A stretch of 64,000 nt of DNA from Ophiodon elongatus (Eukaryota; Chordata; Actinopteri; Perciformes; Hexagrammidae): assembly GCA_016806645.1 (NCBI GenBank), contig JACSYO010001013.1:1716001-1780000 (forward strand), in the 5' to 3' direction. The translations under genes and the position numbers were made by a program. Shown here piece by piece: positions 52,301 through 61,580 of the stretch (the first letter of the stretch is position 1; every line of letters starts with the position of its first letter). The notes beneath the pieces are model-generated. The model searched no databases. It was not told the origin of the DNA and worked only from the letters and a program-made list of their open reading frames with translations.

Positions 52301-55283
52301 TGATTCTAGTTTCCGCAAATGTTGAGAAGTATAGATTCTATGAGTATCCAACAAGTATGCAATATTGAGATACCACAGGTCTAAGTTAAGTTACACCTGT
52401 AACAAGATAACACGATAAATAAAAAAAAAAAACACAGCCACACAAACCACACATATCAATCAAAAGTATTGTTTTAAGGAAGGGCCGGATTAAGGTCCCA
52501 GTTATGTTGGACATTTTTATTAGATTATTCCAATATTAGCTTAGCTATTCACAGTAATAAGTCATAATGTTTTCTAGTTTTTTGGGTATGTATCAGAGGT
52601 GTAACTTATTGTCTGTTTGTGTTTCAGCTTCTCCCTGTTTGGTGTGTGTCTGATGGCCTTCCATCAGGCCCAGTATATCCTGAGTGAGTTTTCCACACCC
52701 ACCATCAGGAGCAACCACAACTCTGTCCTGTCGCGGGATAACGGAGCAGTCAATAATATGGCACCCAATGGAGTGAAGTAAGTTCCATGTTTTTCAGTAG
52801 TAGTAGATACAGTGTGAGGCTTCAACTATTTGCATAAAGACAACTATTACTACTAGTGGATTAAATTTCTTAAATGTGTTATTTTTGTGTTTTGTTTGTG
52901 CAGTAAAGCAAAGGGCAGCTGTAAGAGCTACGTGGACATCTGTCACACCTCAGACAAAGGTAAAGGGCGTGGCTCTCCAGCTTTGGCCAACATCACCACC
53001 CCGCGTCCTCAACCCTCCTCAAAGAAAGGCTCCTTAACCACCCTGTCCCAACCACCTAAGAAACACAAGGTTTCACTCTATTACACCAAATACAAGGCAA
53101 GTCTGTCCACAGCAGCGCCTGGTGCTATGACGATGGATGAAGACCACGAAGACCTCTCACCGGATCCCTCTCTGACCCCAGACGCTGATGTCTGCAACAA
53201 CAACGAACCAGCTTTCATCAGTGTGCTGGATAAAAAGACACCCGCAGACTTTAAGGAAGACCATATAAGCACTATAGAAGAGGAAGTGCCAGCAGCAGTT
53301 ATGTTTCCCATGGAAATGCCTGCTGGTTTCCCAAATAACGTCATAGTGGGTCCAGGACCTCGACCCGGCCTGTTGGTGTGCAGACCTGTAGAGAAGAGCT
53401 GCACTGAGCACTCTGCAGAGAAGATCGGCTCTGAGAAAAGGGAGAGATCAGATATGGAGGTAAGGAAGGTGCTGAAATGTACTGTATTCATTTAGATTTG
53501 ATGTCTTTTGCAAAGCTTACAATCCTAATGACTTCTCATTGATATAAACGAACATCTTTACTTTATGTTCTTCTGTCTCCAGCTGAGAGAAGATAGCAAA
53601 GGCCAGAAAAAGAAAGCACAGAGCGCAGAGACTGGCACTGCATCAGGAAATAATAAGGGAAAGAGGAGTCGCAGGAAGACAGAAAATGTCTCCAGGTAGA
53701 CCTCATTTTACCTTTATGTTCATCCATGAATTAATTTATATTTATTCTGATACTTCAGAGTGAAATACCATAAAGTTCTGGTCTTTGTTCTGTATTGTTT
53801 AAAAAGTGAGCAAAGAGCATCAAACTGTAGTGAAACTAACTCCGACCAACACCGTTATAAAGCACCAAACGTTAAGATACGATGTGTTATAATTGTTTCT
53901 GTCTGATTTCTGCCCCAGTGCTCCTGAGCACAATGTGGTAGTGATACCTGAAAGGGAGAAAGAACCTGAATGGAAAACAGGGGACCGTAACCTCAATGGA
54001 CCCCGCAACAGGAACCGCTGCTGCAACGGCTCCAAGTCGGACGCACCAAAGCCTGGACTGAGTGTTGAGAGCCCCCACAAACAGAACGGTGGGCATCCTC
54101 CCTTCTCTGCCGCTTCGCTAACATCCCAGCACTTGATTTTAATTTCAATGGCCGTGTTGATGTCCGGCAGGTGTGTGTCCTGTTCGTACCCGACGGAAGT
54201 GTGCTACAGAGCGGCGCGGTGGTGGAGTGTGTGAGTCGGGCTCGGACTCCGGCAGCTCGTCAGGCAGTGTGCGGGCCAGCAGAGGGAGCTGGGGCAGCTG
54301 GAGCAGCGCCAGCAGCATGGAGGGAGACAAAGACCCCAATGCCCGGACACACGCATGCACTACCTCATCCAGAAAAAGTAAGGGACCCTTGTGCAAGACC
54401 TCATTTGATAGATAGATAGATAGATAGATAGATGGAAAAATACTTTATTAATCCCGCAAGGAAAGATTTTTCGGTACAGCAGCATTTTTACATAAGAAAA
54501 GACAAAAAAAATTACATAACAAAAGAACAATATATAGAAGAAAATAAGAAAAATGCACAATATATACAACAAATAGGATAGAATAATAATATTATATTAA
54601 ATTAAATCAACGAACAAAACGAAACAGTAGTGCAGGATGTAGCCAACAACAAACAAAGGTGCTATAGTTGGGTGGTTTATTTGGCCAGAGGTGATTTATT
54701 GTACAGAGAAAAAGAAAGGTACACTCGTGCACGACCTCATTTAAAAAAAAGAAAGGTAAACTTGAGCACGACCTCATTTAAAAAAAAAAGAAAGGTAAAC
54801 TTGAGCACGACCTCATTTAAAAAAAGAAAGGTAAACTTGTGCACGACCTCATTTAAAAAAAAGAAACGTAAACTTGAGCACGACCTCATTTAAAAAAAGA
54901 AAGGTAAACTTGAGCACGACCTCATTTAAAAAAAGAAAGGTAAACTTGTGCACGACCTCATTTAAAAAAAAGAAACGTAAACTTGAGCACGACCTCATTT
55001 AAAAAAGAAAGGTAAACTTGAGCACCAGCTTATCTGGGAAAACCAGAACTATTTATATAATAAGTTAAATAAAGCTCTCACAACAAAGTGCATAATCATT
55101 ATGGTTAACAGACTGTAGCTGTATTTTTTTTATCACAGATGAGAAGGGTCAATTACATTATTTTGACAGATTTTGGTCTTATTGTTTTTTACAGGGGAAT
55201 CCATGCAGTACGGTGTCTACCCAGTAGAGAGAGACTGCTACCAGACCGTGAATAATACAAACTATAAGGCTCTCAGGTACCTC

Positions 55284-55327
<44 letters not shown>

Positions 55328-56109
55328 CCACTGGACACATGAACTGGCTCTTGTCAGCAAAACATTGATACTAGCTTATCTGAACTGTTAACAAAATTTA
55401 TTTTAAAAAAAGTCAATGTGAAATGTATTTCCTATGTGAATTGAACATATCCACTAAAAACTATACAAAAAAATAAGGTCATATTGTACACAACTATTTA
55501 TTTATTCTATTAGTGTTTTTATTTCCACAAAATAGTGTCAGTGTTAGATTTTACTAAAAATGTTAAATGTTAAAAAGAGTAAAATCTGATGTTTCTATTA
55601 ATCTACTTTTCTCCATAGACAGGCTACTGATGAAAAATGTCAGATTATATTGAGTATTGTTTGAAGAGAGCTTGTGGAAAATATACAATAGAATATTTGT
55701 CTGTTCCCTGTTTGACCCGCAACTTTTGCCTTTTCCCCGTTTAGCATGAACAGTTTGTACCGTAAAGACACGTGCCAAAGCCCAGATCCCACCGCGTCCA
55801 GCTTCGCTCCAAGTTTTGCTGCTGTTGCTGCAGGAGTAGACAGGAACATGGGTAAAGCCATTCATAGTGAATACATACTTTATGGGTTTTTTTGGGGGGG
55901 TTTTAAAGGAAAGGCAAAGTCTAAAATAAACAGCTGTCTATGTCTTCAACAAGTATGATTTGTGCATTACGTCTGTCTGATTTATTTTAATATATTTTTT
56001 TATTTTTTTACTCATAGTAGGCATCAATTAGACATTTACAGATTTCTTTCAGACAATTGACATTGCATGTGCATATTTTTAGATGATGCTCATTTTAGTT
56101 ATACACAGA

Positions 56110-56140
<31 letters not shown>

Positions 56141-59100
56141 GAAAAAGGGGTGAAAAACATAGAATAAACAACAACAAAGAAACAGAAAGAACAAAAAGAA
56201 AAAAATTACAACTAGGGAGTGATCTATTCTCTATTGTACATTCATTGATCTATGAAAATAAAATCAGGTCTATGGGGCGTTACGTATGTAACCCATTTTT
56301 CCCAAACATCTGTGTGATTTCTAACGAGCAGTTGTCGTTTGCTTCCTCAGACCTGACGGGTCAGTATTTGCCTGAAGAGACGTGGTCCGCTCCATCCATC
56401 CCCCTCACCAACGAGTTCAGATACAACACCACCGAAGCGCTGCCCTACATACCTCAGCCAGCAACCACCGCGTCATACAACGGGTCAGTGTTTGAATGCA
56501 GATTTGTTCTAATTCAAAAAAACAAAACAAAAAACAATCAAATAATTATCTGTAAAGTGAAAAGGGTAATTTTTAATGAGAAGTTTATCTCCAAACTGCA
56601 GACATACAGGTTCTGAGCAGAACAGAAGAAAGTCGCACATTAAATAATCTGAAAGGTCAGACATTTTATTTGAAGTGGGTGGAGACTGAAACGGCTAATA
56701 AGAGAGAGAATACTGGACAGAAACATGACTCCTGCCTGCGTGTGTGAATACTAATGCTGTTCATGTCTGCTGGATAGAAATAAAGGACATTGTTTTCTTA
56801 TGTTAGCCACAACAACGTTGTGTAATACTCTGTGGTTGTTAGCTTTTTGTGGGGTTCAGTTGCAGCGTTAAAGAAGCCTAAATCATTCGTATATATAATC
56901 TACTGCTTATTCTGTGTATATCTGACCTAGAGTGTATCCCCCGTATTCATATCATGCTTCCAGCTGTTTATTCTGTATATAACGTCGTATTAAACAGATA
57001 AAAGCATTTGAATGCAGAATGTGTCGGCAACGGGACTAGATTTTTGTATCGGAAGAATTTTGGTTTTCGTTCGTATTCCGGGTTTTCCCATTTTTTCTTT
57101 ATTGGATGGTGATGAGCTTGGCGAGAGACGGGAAAGGCAGATTATAGAGAGAGGGAATCACACGCAGTAAGGACTTCCTCAGCCTTGATACATGATGTAC
57201 ACGCTCTACCAGTTGAGCTAGTTGGGCGCAGACAATTTAGCTTTTTTTTTTTTGTTCATCTGCAATAATCCAGTTGTGTATCCGTTGGTTACACCAGAGC
57301 CCGGAAATATTGGCCGTTGTCCCCCAGAGGCTAAATCGTCATCAGGCCGATAGCTGATGGATTCAGAGATTACTATTGCCATTTGTACTTATACCGTGAC
57401 TATATATTTGGCCTACTGCAACTGCTGCACGTGTTAGATGGTAGACTGTAACTTGTTGTGTCAGTACTTGTCTTCTGTGCAATGACAACAAAGAAGAATA
57501 TAATCTAATCATAGGAGGAGAACGAGTTTGTGTTCAAAAACTGGACAGAAGATGAAAATGAATAAGGAAGAAACTTAAATGAATTGCTTATGTTAATTTA
57601 CTAAATACAAATGGTGGCTTCTCTGGTAAATGTGTGCATTCATTTGAAAAATATTACTTTTTATGCCACTTCACCCCTCTGTCTAAACAACCTTCGTTAC
57701 AGCTTAAAATAGCGTTATTAGTGAGATGTTATGTATCTGGTGCTGCAGTAATGTATCTTTGTGTTGCAGTTTTATCTGTTTTATCTGTTAAAACCGTTGG
57801 ATCAATTGTTTCCTTGTTTCCTTGTTTCCCCGCAGGTTTACTTGGACTAGTGCCAACAACCATTGCAACAGTCCCTACGCCTACTGCGAGGAAAGCAACT
57901 ACATCGGTACAAACTCATGCCATCGAGTTGTCTTATACCCTAATCCAGTTATATACTCCTATCTCACTCTGCACTGTATTTAAATGTGACGATGTAGAAT
58001 TAAAACGTATCGACTTCGTGGCTGGAACAAGCATTGACAAGCATGTGTTTGTTCTAATCGCCTCACAGGTAATGGAACTTTTCCGAGTGGTTTTCCCGGT
58101 CAGGAGGCCCAGAATGCACACAGCCATCAGACCAGCTGGAGCGAGGAGCAGCCTCAGGAATCCACCTCCACCTGGGACACAGCCGCCTGTGTGGGCAGCA
58201 AGGTGAGGACTCGCGACACTAAACTCAAATGGGTTGATTATCATAGTCAGGGGGCTGGGTTGTACGAATGAGTAATCTTCAGATTTTATTCTAAATTATT
58301 TTGTTTTGTATAGAAAATGGTGAAAAAAGTCCTGTTGTAGTTTCCTAGAACCATAGCGATAGCTTCAAATATCTTATGTTCGATCAACAGTTCAAAATCT
58401 AAAGATATTCAGTTTAAAATAACGTGTTTGTAGTACAGAGACTGAGCACTAAACCCTCAAATACAAATACAAGCTTTTCTCTCCTTCACATGTTCAGTTT
58501 TGTAGTGTTTTATGTAGTTTTTTTAAAAAGAAATTCTCATTATATCCCGACAGCCAGCAATAAATCAAATGCGCTGACAAATAAAAAAAGGAAAACGGTA
58601 ATAATCGTTTAATTCAGCCAGCATGAAATGATGGGACGGGGTACCTGCCTGCGTGGCAGGCTGCATGCTGTGAACACCAGGGCCTCTTCCAGCAAGGCCA
58701 TCAATATCCATATTTGTCATGATAAATAAACCATGAAACGAGAAGTTCATTTCGCACAGCGATGCACAATGGTACCTAAATAAAGATGTACAGGATGTGA
58801 TTTAAAGTTGTGTAATAGGGAAAAAAATACATGCAGTGGGTTTACATAACATGACGGTTAAAATCGTGATGGAGCAAATGGAGAAACACTGAAATACCAA
58901 CACTAAATCTTTAGTTACACTGGTGTTCCTTTGCAGCTTTACTATAAACTTTAAGCAGATAGTCAGGGGAAACTACGAGGAGTTACAGTTGCTCTCACAG
59001 CTGAGTGTGTTTATGTAACCGCAGTCCCGCATGCATTGGCGCGGCAGCACTTTAGTTGTTCCAACACAAGAGCTACTGAAAAGAAACAGCACGCGCGACA

Positions 59101-60756
59101 GGCACGCGAGTGTGCAGCATGACGCGGGCCAATCAGAGAGCAGAGAGCCGCCCGAAACCTGAGATTACAGTCGAAGGTCGTCATGTTCCTTATTGAACAC
59201 TGAAGGGCCCCCGAGCAGCTGTGATGCAGGTGATTTAGTGTGAACCTGGATGTTTTCATCTGTTGTGTCATTTTGAACAGCGACACACACAAACGCACTA
59301 AAGACAAAAGTGCGTGCGTGTCTGTTTTGACTTAGAAGGAAGTTATCGCCTCTTGTACTTTCATTATTCTGCTCTAAGTGTCGGAGCAGAAATGAGGAAC
59401 AAAATCGTCTGTTTTAATAGACTCGGTCTTACTGAAAATGGGTTTCCATAAACTTCTCTTTTTATTAGCTGCTTCTCCTTTTTGTACAACTGTAGATCAA
59501 AGATGTACGATCAGTATCAGTGTGCATTTTAGCACGTGTGCAAAACAGAAATTGCAGCACATGAATGTCCTATAAGCAGAAAATGTACCTTTTTGATTAT
59601 TTTTATTTTATTCTAATACATTTTTGTTGCATTTGAATTGCTAGTTTCTATCGTAATTTTTTTTCTTTCTTCAGTAGAATTTTAATGACAACTGTAAAAT
59701 ATACTGCCTCGGGACAAATCTGTTCAACCAAAATTGAGGGATGCCAAAACTATTTGTTATATTTTGTGTTAAATAAAAGGTGGCTGATGTCAGAGATAAA
59801 AATATATATATATATTAATTTAGATATGTTTGAATTTTTTACTCTCAATACTGATCTAAAAATTCCAGTATCTGTCTGGCTGAATACCAGGAGGTAATAA
59901 TTGTAGTACAACTGTGTGATTTAAAAAAAAAAAAAAAAACACCTCAAACTAGAAAGAGTACCTTTATCCAAAGCTTCATCAGATAACTGCACAAGAGAAT
60001 ACATTGTTAAATTCCAAATGTTCCAAGCAGCAACTTAGTGTCTTTACAACAAATAACTATTTCTGTGCTCCTGCGTGTTAGAAAGTGTAGAAACAGACGG
60101 GAAAGCCAAAGCTCTCCAGCCAGAATCAAACGGGAGACTCCTACGGCTCCTGCAGAGATTACTTGATTGAGAGAAACTAGAGCGGGAAGGTCATTTTATT
60201 TTAACTGAAAAGGAGAGATGCGAATGAAAAGCAGAGAAGTGACAGCCAGGTCATCGCTGCAGGGAGCAGACAGCCAGGAGGCAGCCCGGTGAGAGGGAAG
60301 GTTAGAGAAGGTCACGGATGTCCAGTACTGGGATACAACTTTAGATAGTACACAAAACAGCAACAAATATGAGGGGGGGGAAAAAAAGTGGTAAACTGCT
60401 AATATCTTCTCTCTCTCCGCCCTCCACAGCCATACTTCTCGGGGACCCGCAGCCTCTCCCCCATGTCCGGTCTGTTCGGCTCCATCTGGACGCCTCAGAG
60501 CGAGCCCTACCACAGCCACTTCCAACCTGAGCGATCGGCCCCGATGTCCCCGGTGTCCCCCGTGTCCCCCGTGTCCCCCGTCACCCCGCCTCATTCTCCC
60601 TTCACCCGGGAGCCGGAGGTAACGTGCGCACCGATCCAGTACTCGAGCTTCAACCCCTTCGGCTCCCACATGAACCTGGACATATGGAACTCTTCCTCCA
60701 ACCGCAGCTCCAACTCGCAGCTCTCCAACGACTCTGGCTACTGTGGAGATGTTTAA
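24575..60756 (+). CDS. tmem131l: Transmembrane protein 131-like (TMEM131L/KIAA0922), complete, 34 coding exons
   Basis: A type I membrane protein. The mammalian protein is reported to restrain Wnt signalling (LRP6 turnover) and thymocyte proliferation; its paralogue TMEM131 helps collagen secretion via a PapD-like domain. Exons: 24575-24698, 25426-25499, 28752-28795, 36894-36965, 39775-39898, 40075-40191, 41660-41764, 43601-43678, 45091-45244, 46309-46367, 46453-46558, 46682-46784, 47072-47216, 47406-47576, 48779-48845, 48937-49060, 49173-49242, 49370-49479, 49628-49697, 49914-50047, 50907-51049, 51262-51448, 51785-51970, 52628-52777, 52904-53459, 53583-53695, 53919-54088, 54171-54377, 55195-55276, 55745-55851, 56351-56483, 57836-57906, 58069-58202, 60430-60756. 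Total 4617 bases, 1538 residues; every phase fits. Signal peptide at residues 1 to about 38. PapD-like block with LHFQPPALEFGTQ and KASFKLIFLPSEEG. Membrane span about 847-868. Cytoplasmic motifs include KKHKVSLYYTKYK, GSSSGSVRASRGSWGSW and, at the end, RSLSPMSGLFGSIW and FNPFGSHMNLDIW. Human is slightly longer (about 1600 residues as I recall). Confidence 0.95.
24699..26385 (+). other. tmem131l intron 1 and start of intron 2, dense in A/T homopolymer runs
   Basis: Around ten A or T runs of 13-23 bases in 1.7 kb, for example near 24752, 24785, 25264, 25330, 25388, 25561, 25592, 26019 and 26361. Between 25015 and 25090 is a CpG-rich patch (GACGCGACGCGTTACCGGG, then repeated GGGACTTCACC), probably the 3' shoulder of the promoter island. 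Confidence 0.8.
26386..28751 (+). other. tmem131l intron 2, remainder
   Basis: Mostly unique AT-rich DNA with (AAAT)n at 26386-26405 and a G run at 26571-26580. No gene or element recognised. Confidence 0.7.
29897..30260 (+). repeat. Dispersed repeat family A, copy 1
   Basis: Shares with 34096-34390 a long series of blocks in the same order: GCATTAAAATAGCAGCAA, AAAGATATAGCGGAGTAATG, TTGTAATCCGAGCT, GCATGTGAGCGT, GGTTAGCACGCGGCCGCCGC and TCTGCACTGCT. The GC-rich middle contrasts with the AT-rich intron. Ends with a local tandem of GTTAGCACT units (30220-30256). A common fish repeat type; no coding frame. Confidence 0.8.
30560..34090 (+). other. tmem131l intron 3, middle part
   Basis: Unique AT-rich DNA with T runs (31121, 33331, 33393). 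I see no exon, RNA gene or element ends. Intron 3 as a whole (28796-36893) is the longest in the window at 8.1 kb. Confidence 0.65.
34096..34390 (+). repeat. Dispersed repeat family A, copy 2
   Basis: Second copy of the repeat at 29897, same strand, same intron 3 of tmem131l. It has a private triplication of a 12-bp unit, GTGCACGTGAGC, at 34231-34269. Confidence 0.8.
34391..36893 (+). other. tmem131l intron 3, distal part
   Basis: Contains a G15 run (35408-35422) and a (CA)n stretch with CACGTG variants (35713-35762). Overlapping antisense frames of 95 codons at 35986-36316 lack any family resemblance. Otherwise nothing recognised. Confidence 0.6.
36966..39774 (+). other. tmem131l intron 4
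   Basis: AT-rich except for a GC- and CpG-rich block at about 38590-38960 that includes long G runs, then a T25 run near 39152. The block reads like an inserted element or exon-like relic but I cannot assign it. Confidence 0.65.
38779..38818 (+). repeat. G-rich tract with quadruplex potential, intron 4
   Basis: Five G runs of three to thirteen bases separated by one to three bases within 40 bases, on the transcribed-sense strand. Confidence 0.85.
39919..39950. repeat. (GT)n microsatellite
   Basis: About 15 GT units just after the donor of tmem131l exon 5. Confidence 0.95.
40192..43600 (+). other. tmem131l introns 6 and 7
   Basis: Apart from exon 7 (41660-41764) this is AT-rich DNA without recognisable features; an A17 run at 40347 and T runs near 41970 are the only simple repeats. 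Confidence 0.7.
44732..44757 (+). repeat. One-base-loop G-quadruplex motif, intron 8
   Basis: Three GGG triplets and two G6 runs separated by T, T, T and TT on the sense strand. This is the classic pattern for a parallel intramolecular quadruplex. Confidence 0.9.
45245..46308 (+). other. tmem131l intron 9
   Basis: Unique AT-rich sequence, with a G11 run at 45489-45499. No element recognised. Confidence 0.7.
47635..48470. mobile_element. Harbinger-like non-autonomous fish repeat in intron 14
   Basis: Contains GGGGTCTCATTTATAAAACA, GGCGTAGGATCCACACTAAA, GTTTGCGTACG and CATAAAACCTGGCGTACGCC, a set of phrases I know from a widespread Harbinger-type MITE family of teleosts. It extends at least to about 47830 and probably to the CpG-containing end near 48470. 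No transposase frame. Exact ends unresolved. Confidence 0.5.
49277..49311. repeat. (GT)n(AT)n microsatellite
   Basis: Short GT run followed by (AT)9 between exons 17 and 18 of tmem131l. Confidence 0.93.
50100..50212. repeat. Long imperfect inverted repeat, possible mobile-element end
   Basis: GGTGTTTCACTATGG (50122-50136) pairs perfectly with 50176-50190. Flanking AATCG pairs with CGATT after one extra base, and GGTTCTTTTTCTAAC (50100) pairs imperfectly with GTTATCAAAGAACC (50199-50212). The two arms span about 113 bases around a CG-rich centre. It resembles terminal or internal inverted repeats of fish tyrosine-recombinase retroelements (DIRS/Ngaro type), but no enzyme frame is nearby. Confidence 0.7.
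51093..51176. repeat. Perfect 38-bp hairpin in tmem131l intron 21
   Basis: Left arm 51093-51130 and right arm 51139-51176 are exact reverse complements over 38 bases, with an 8-base loop (TGCTCTTA). AATAAA poly(A) signals lie at 51090-51095, at the left edge, and at 51167-51172, inside the right arm. The intron is only 212 bases. Confidence 0.95.
51190..51240. repeat. Short (ACGAAAGTAAA)n array
   Basis: Four imperfect units of ACGAAAGTAAA between the hairpin and exon 22, replacing the usual pyrimidine tract until CTCGTCTCTCCCAG. Confidence 0.85.
51942..52664 (+). other. tmem131l membrane-span coding region, split by intron 23
   Basis: Residues about 847-868 (FWMVTLIFTC then FSLFGVCLMAFH) form the only long hydrophobic segment after the signal peptide. 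The span is divided between exons 23 and 24, the Cys codon being split at the junction. Ectodomain before, Ser- and Lys-rich cytoplasmic tail after. Confidence 0.85.
52075..52330 (+). repeat. Dispersed repeat family B, copy 1
   Basis: Shares with 61369-61580 the ordered blocks ACGTCCACTTGGACTC, GATGAAC, AAAGGTCA, TGACCTCACAAAACAC, AACTCAATA, AATTTC, and GGACAG. It also has CAACTTGACTGGTTGGTGG, known to me from fish repeats. Located in intron 23. Confidence 0.75.
54407..54620. mobile_element. GATA microsatellite plus LINE/SINE-like tail
   Basis: (GATA)6 at 54407-54433 is followed by AATACTTTATTAATCCCGCA, the 3'-tail phrase of a common fish retroelement with a GATA-type tail. Probably a 5'-truncated antisense insertion. 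It splits the donor-derived unit at 54370 from the array at 54711. Confidence 0.6.
54711..55030. repeat. 36-38-bp minisatellite in intron 28, eight full copies and a partial ninth
   Basis: Unit: AAAGAAAGGTAAACTTGAGC then ACGACCTCATTTAAAAA. Eight copies of CGACCTCATTT are present. Variants GTGC/GAGC and GGTAAAC/CGTAAAC alternate with a period of three units, so the array grew by copying triplets. It resembles the exon 28 donor region at 54370-54408. Confidence 0.95.
55289..55325. repeat. (CA)n microsatellite
   Basis: About 17 CA units, 12 bases after the donor of exon 29. Confidence 0.97.
56113..56141. repeat. (TA)n microsatellite
   Basis: About 14 TA units in intron 30. Confidence 0.95.
56484..57835 (+). 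other. tmem131l intron 31
   Basis: AT-rich, holding the tRNA-like remnant on the minus strand at about 57155-57228. No other element recognised. Confidence 0.65.
57155..57228 (-). pseudogene. tRNA-like remnant (tRNA pseudogene or SINE head)
   Basis: On the minus strand the 5' part reads GCCCAACTAGCTCAACTGGTAGAGCG, with a perfect RNA polymerase III A box (TAGCTCAACTGGTAGAGCG as in tRNA-Lys type genes). An anticodon-like TACATCATGTA stretch follows. No good B box and no matching 3' acceptor arm, so not a working tRNA gene. Confidence 0.55.
58203..60429 (+). other. tmem131l intron 33, with a CpG-rich patch
   Basis: Mostly AT-rich. At about 59020-59240 there is a patch with many CpGs, ACGCGCGACAGGCACGCGAG and an inverted-CCAAT-like GCCAATCAGAG. 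It could be an inserted element, an enhancer or an internal promoter. Rest has only A/T runs (59924). Confidence 0.55.
60547..60585 (+). repeat. In-frame 9-bp repeat encoding (SPV)n in tmem131l exon 34
   Basis: Four units of TCCCCSGTG encode SPVSPVSPVSPV at residues 1470-1481 of the cytoplasmic tail, between the conserved GLFGSIW and FNPFGSH motifs. Confidence 0.93.
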
Positions 60757-61010
60757 AACGTAAAAAAAAGAAAATAAAAAGAAAATAACAAAGCGGCAGA
60801 CCATAACGATAATTGCAAACATATAAAAACATTGATATGTAAAAGAAAGGAAATAAAAATGAATGTTCTTTTATCATTAATGGGGAAAATGTGAATATTC
60901 CTTCTCTTTTATGTTCCCATTTTCAAATGTTAAATGTTGTGAAAGGTTAAGCATTTGTTGTATATTTTTCTAGATGTTTTGCAGTTTTGATCATAGAAAA
61001 TAAAAAAAAA
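60757..61010 (+). other. tmem131l: tmem131l 3' UTR
   Basis: Begins after TAA at 60754-60756. A-rich with AATAAA already at 60773-60778, and a better placed AATAAA at 60999-61004 followed by TTTTGTACTTC. Confidence 0.6.
60999..61004 (+). terminator. Poly(A) signal, tmem131l
   Basis: AATAAA about 245 bases after the stop, with a T-rich region downstream. The one at 60773 is only 17 bases from the stop and less likely. Confidence 0.5.
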
Positions 61011-61368
61011 AGGTTTTGTACTTCAACAGGTTTTCTTTAATTACGTTAATGTAGTATTTAACTTTATCTGTCTCCCCAAGTCTCTATTTTTCTTTCTTAG
61101 CTGCTCTCCAAGACTATTTTCAATCACTTGTCAGAGCCCACAAGTCCATTTATAAGTCATCATTTTTGTTTCATCCTCTGCTTTATTTTCGACAGACAAC
61201 AGGCTTAAAGCTTGTGCCCTTGTCCTTCAGTGGAGGAAACGTGACGTAGCGTCATGTAGGCTGCCCTTCATGCTAGAAAACGTTCTGCTCGATGGTTCCA
61301 GCCGTGGCCCGGAGGTGTTATGTTTTATCCGTCCGTCTCATTCTCATTTTCTCAAATTTGGCAAAAAA

Positions 61369-61580
61369 AACGTCCACTTGGACTCAATGATGAACCGATT
61401 TAGGTTTTGGTGGCCAAAGGTCACTGTGACCTCACAAAACACGTTTTTTTTTTTAACTCAATAATTCTCATGCTGAAAATGACAATTTCACACAAATGTG
61501 TAATAAGATAAAAATGGTTAAGCGACGACGTTTTGGGACAGTCGTGCAACTCAAACCAGGATTTCCAATAATTCACGCTC
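61369..61580 (+). repeat. Dispersed repeat family B, copy 2
   Basis: Second copy of the repeat at 52075: AACGTCCACTTGGACTCA, AAAGGTCACTGTGACCTCAC, AAAACACGTTTTT, AACTCAATAATTC, and GACAATTTCACACAAATGTG. Lies between tmem131l and tlr2. Confidence 0.75.

Noticed and set aside
54630..54893. Frame encoding repeated KKKRKV motifs that look like a nuclear localisation signal
   Set aside because: It is the translation of the A-rich intron 28 minisatellite. The frame from exon 28 stops at the GATA repeat before reaching it.
54711..55030. Regular repeats with a CRISPR-like period
   Set aside because: Units are directly adjacent without unique spacers, and the context is an animal intron.
60196..60822. 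208-codon antisense frame over tmem131l exon 34
   Set aside because: It mirrors the GC-rich last exon, whose sense translation matches the conserved TMEM131L C-terminus. Gly/Arg-rich shadow.
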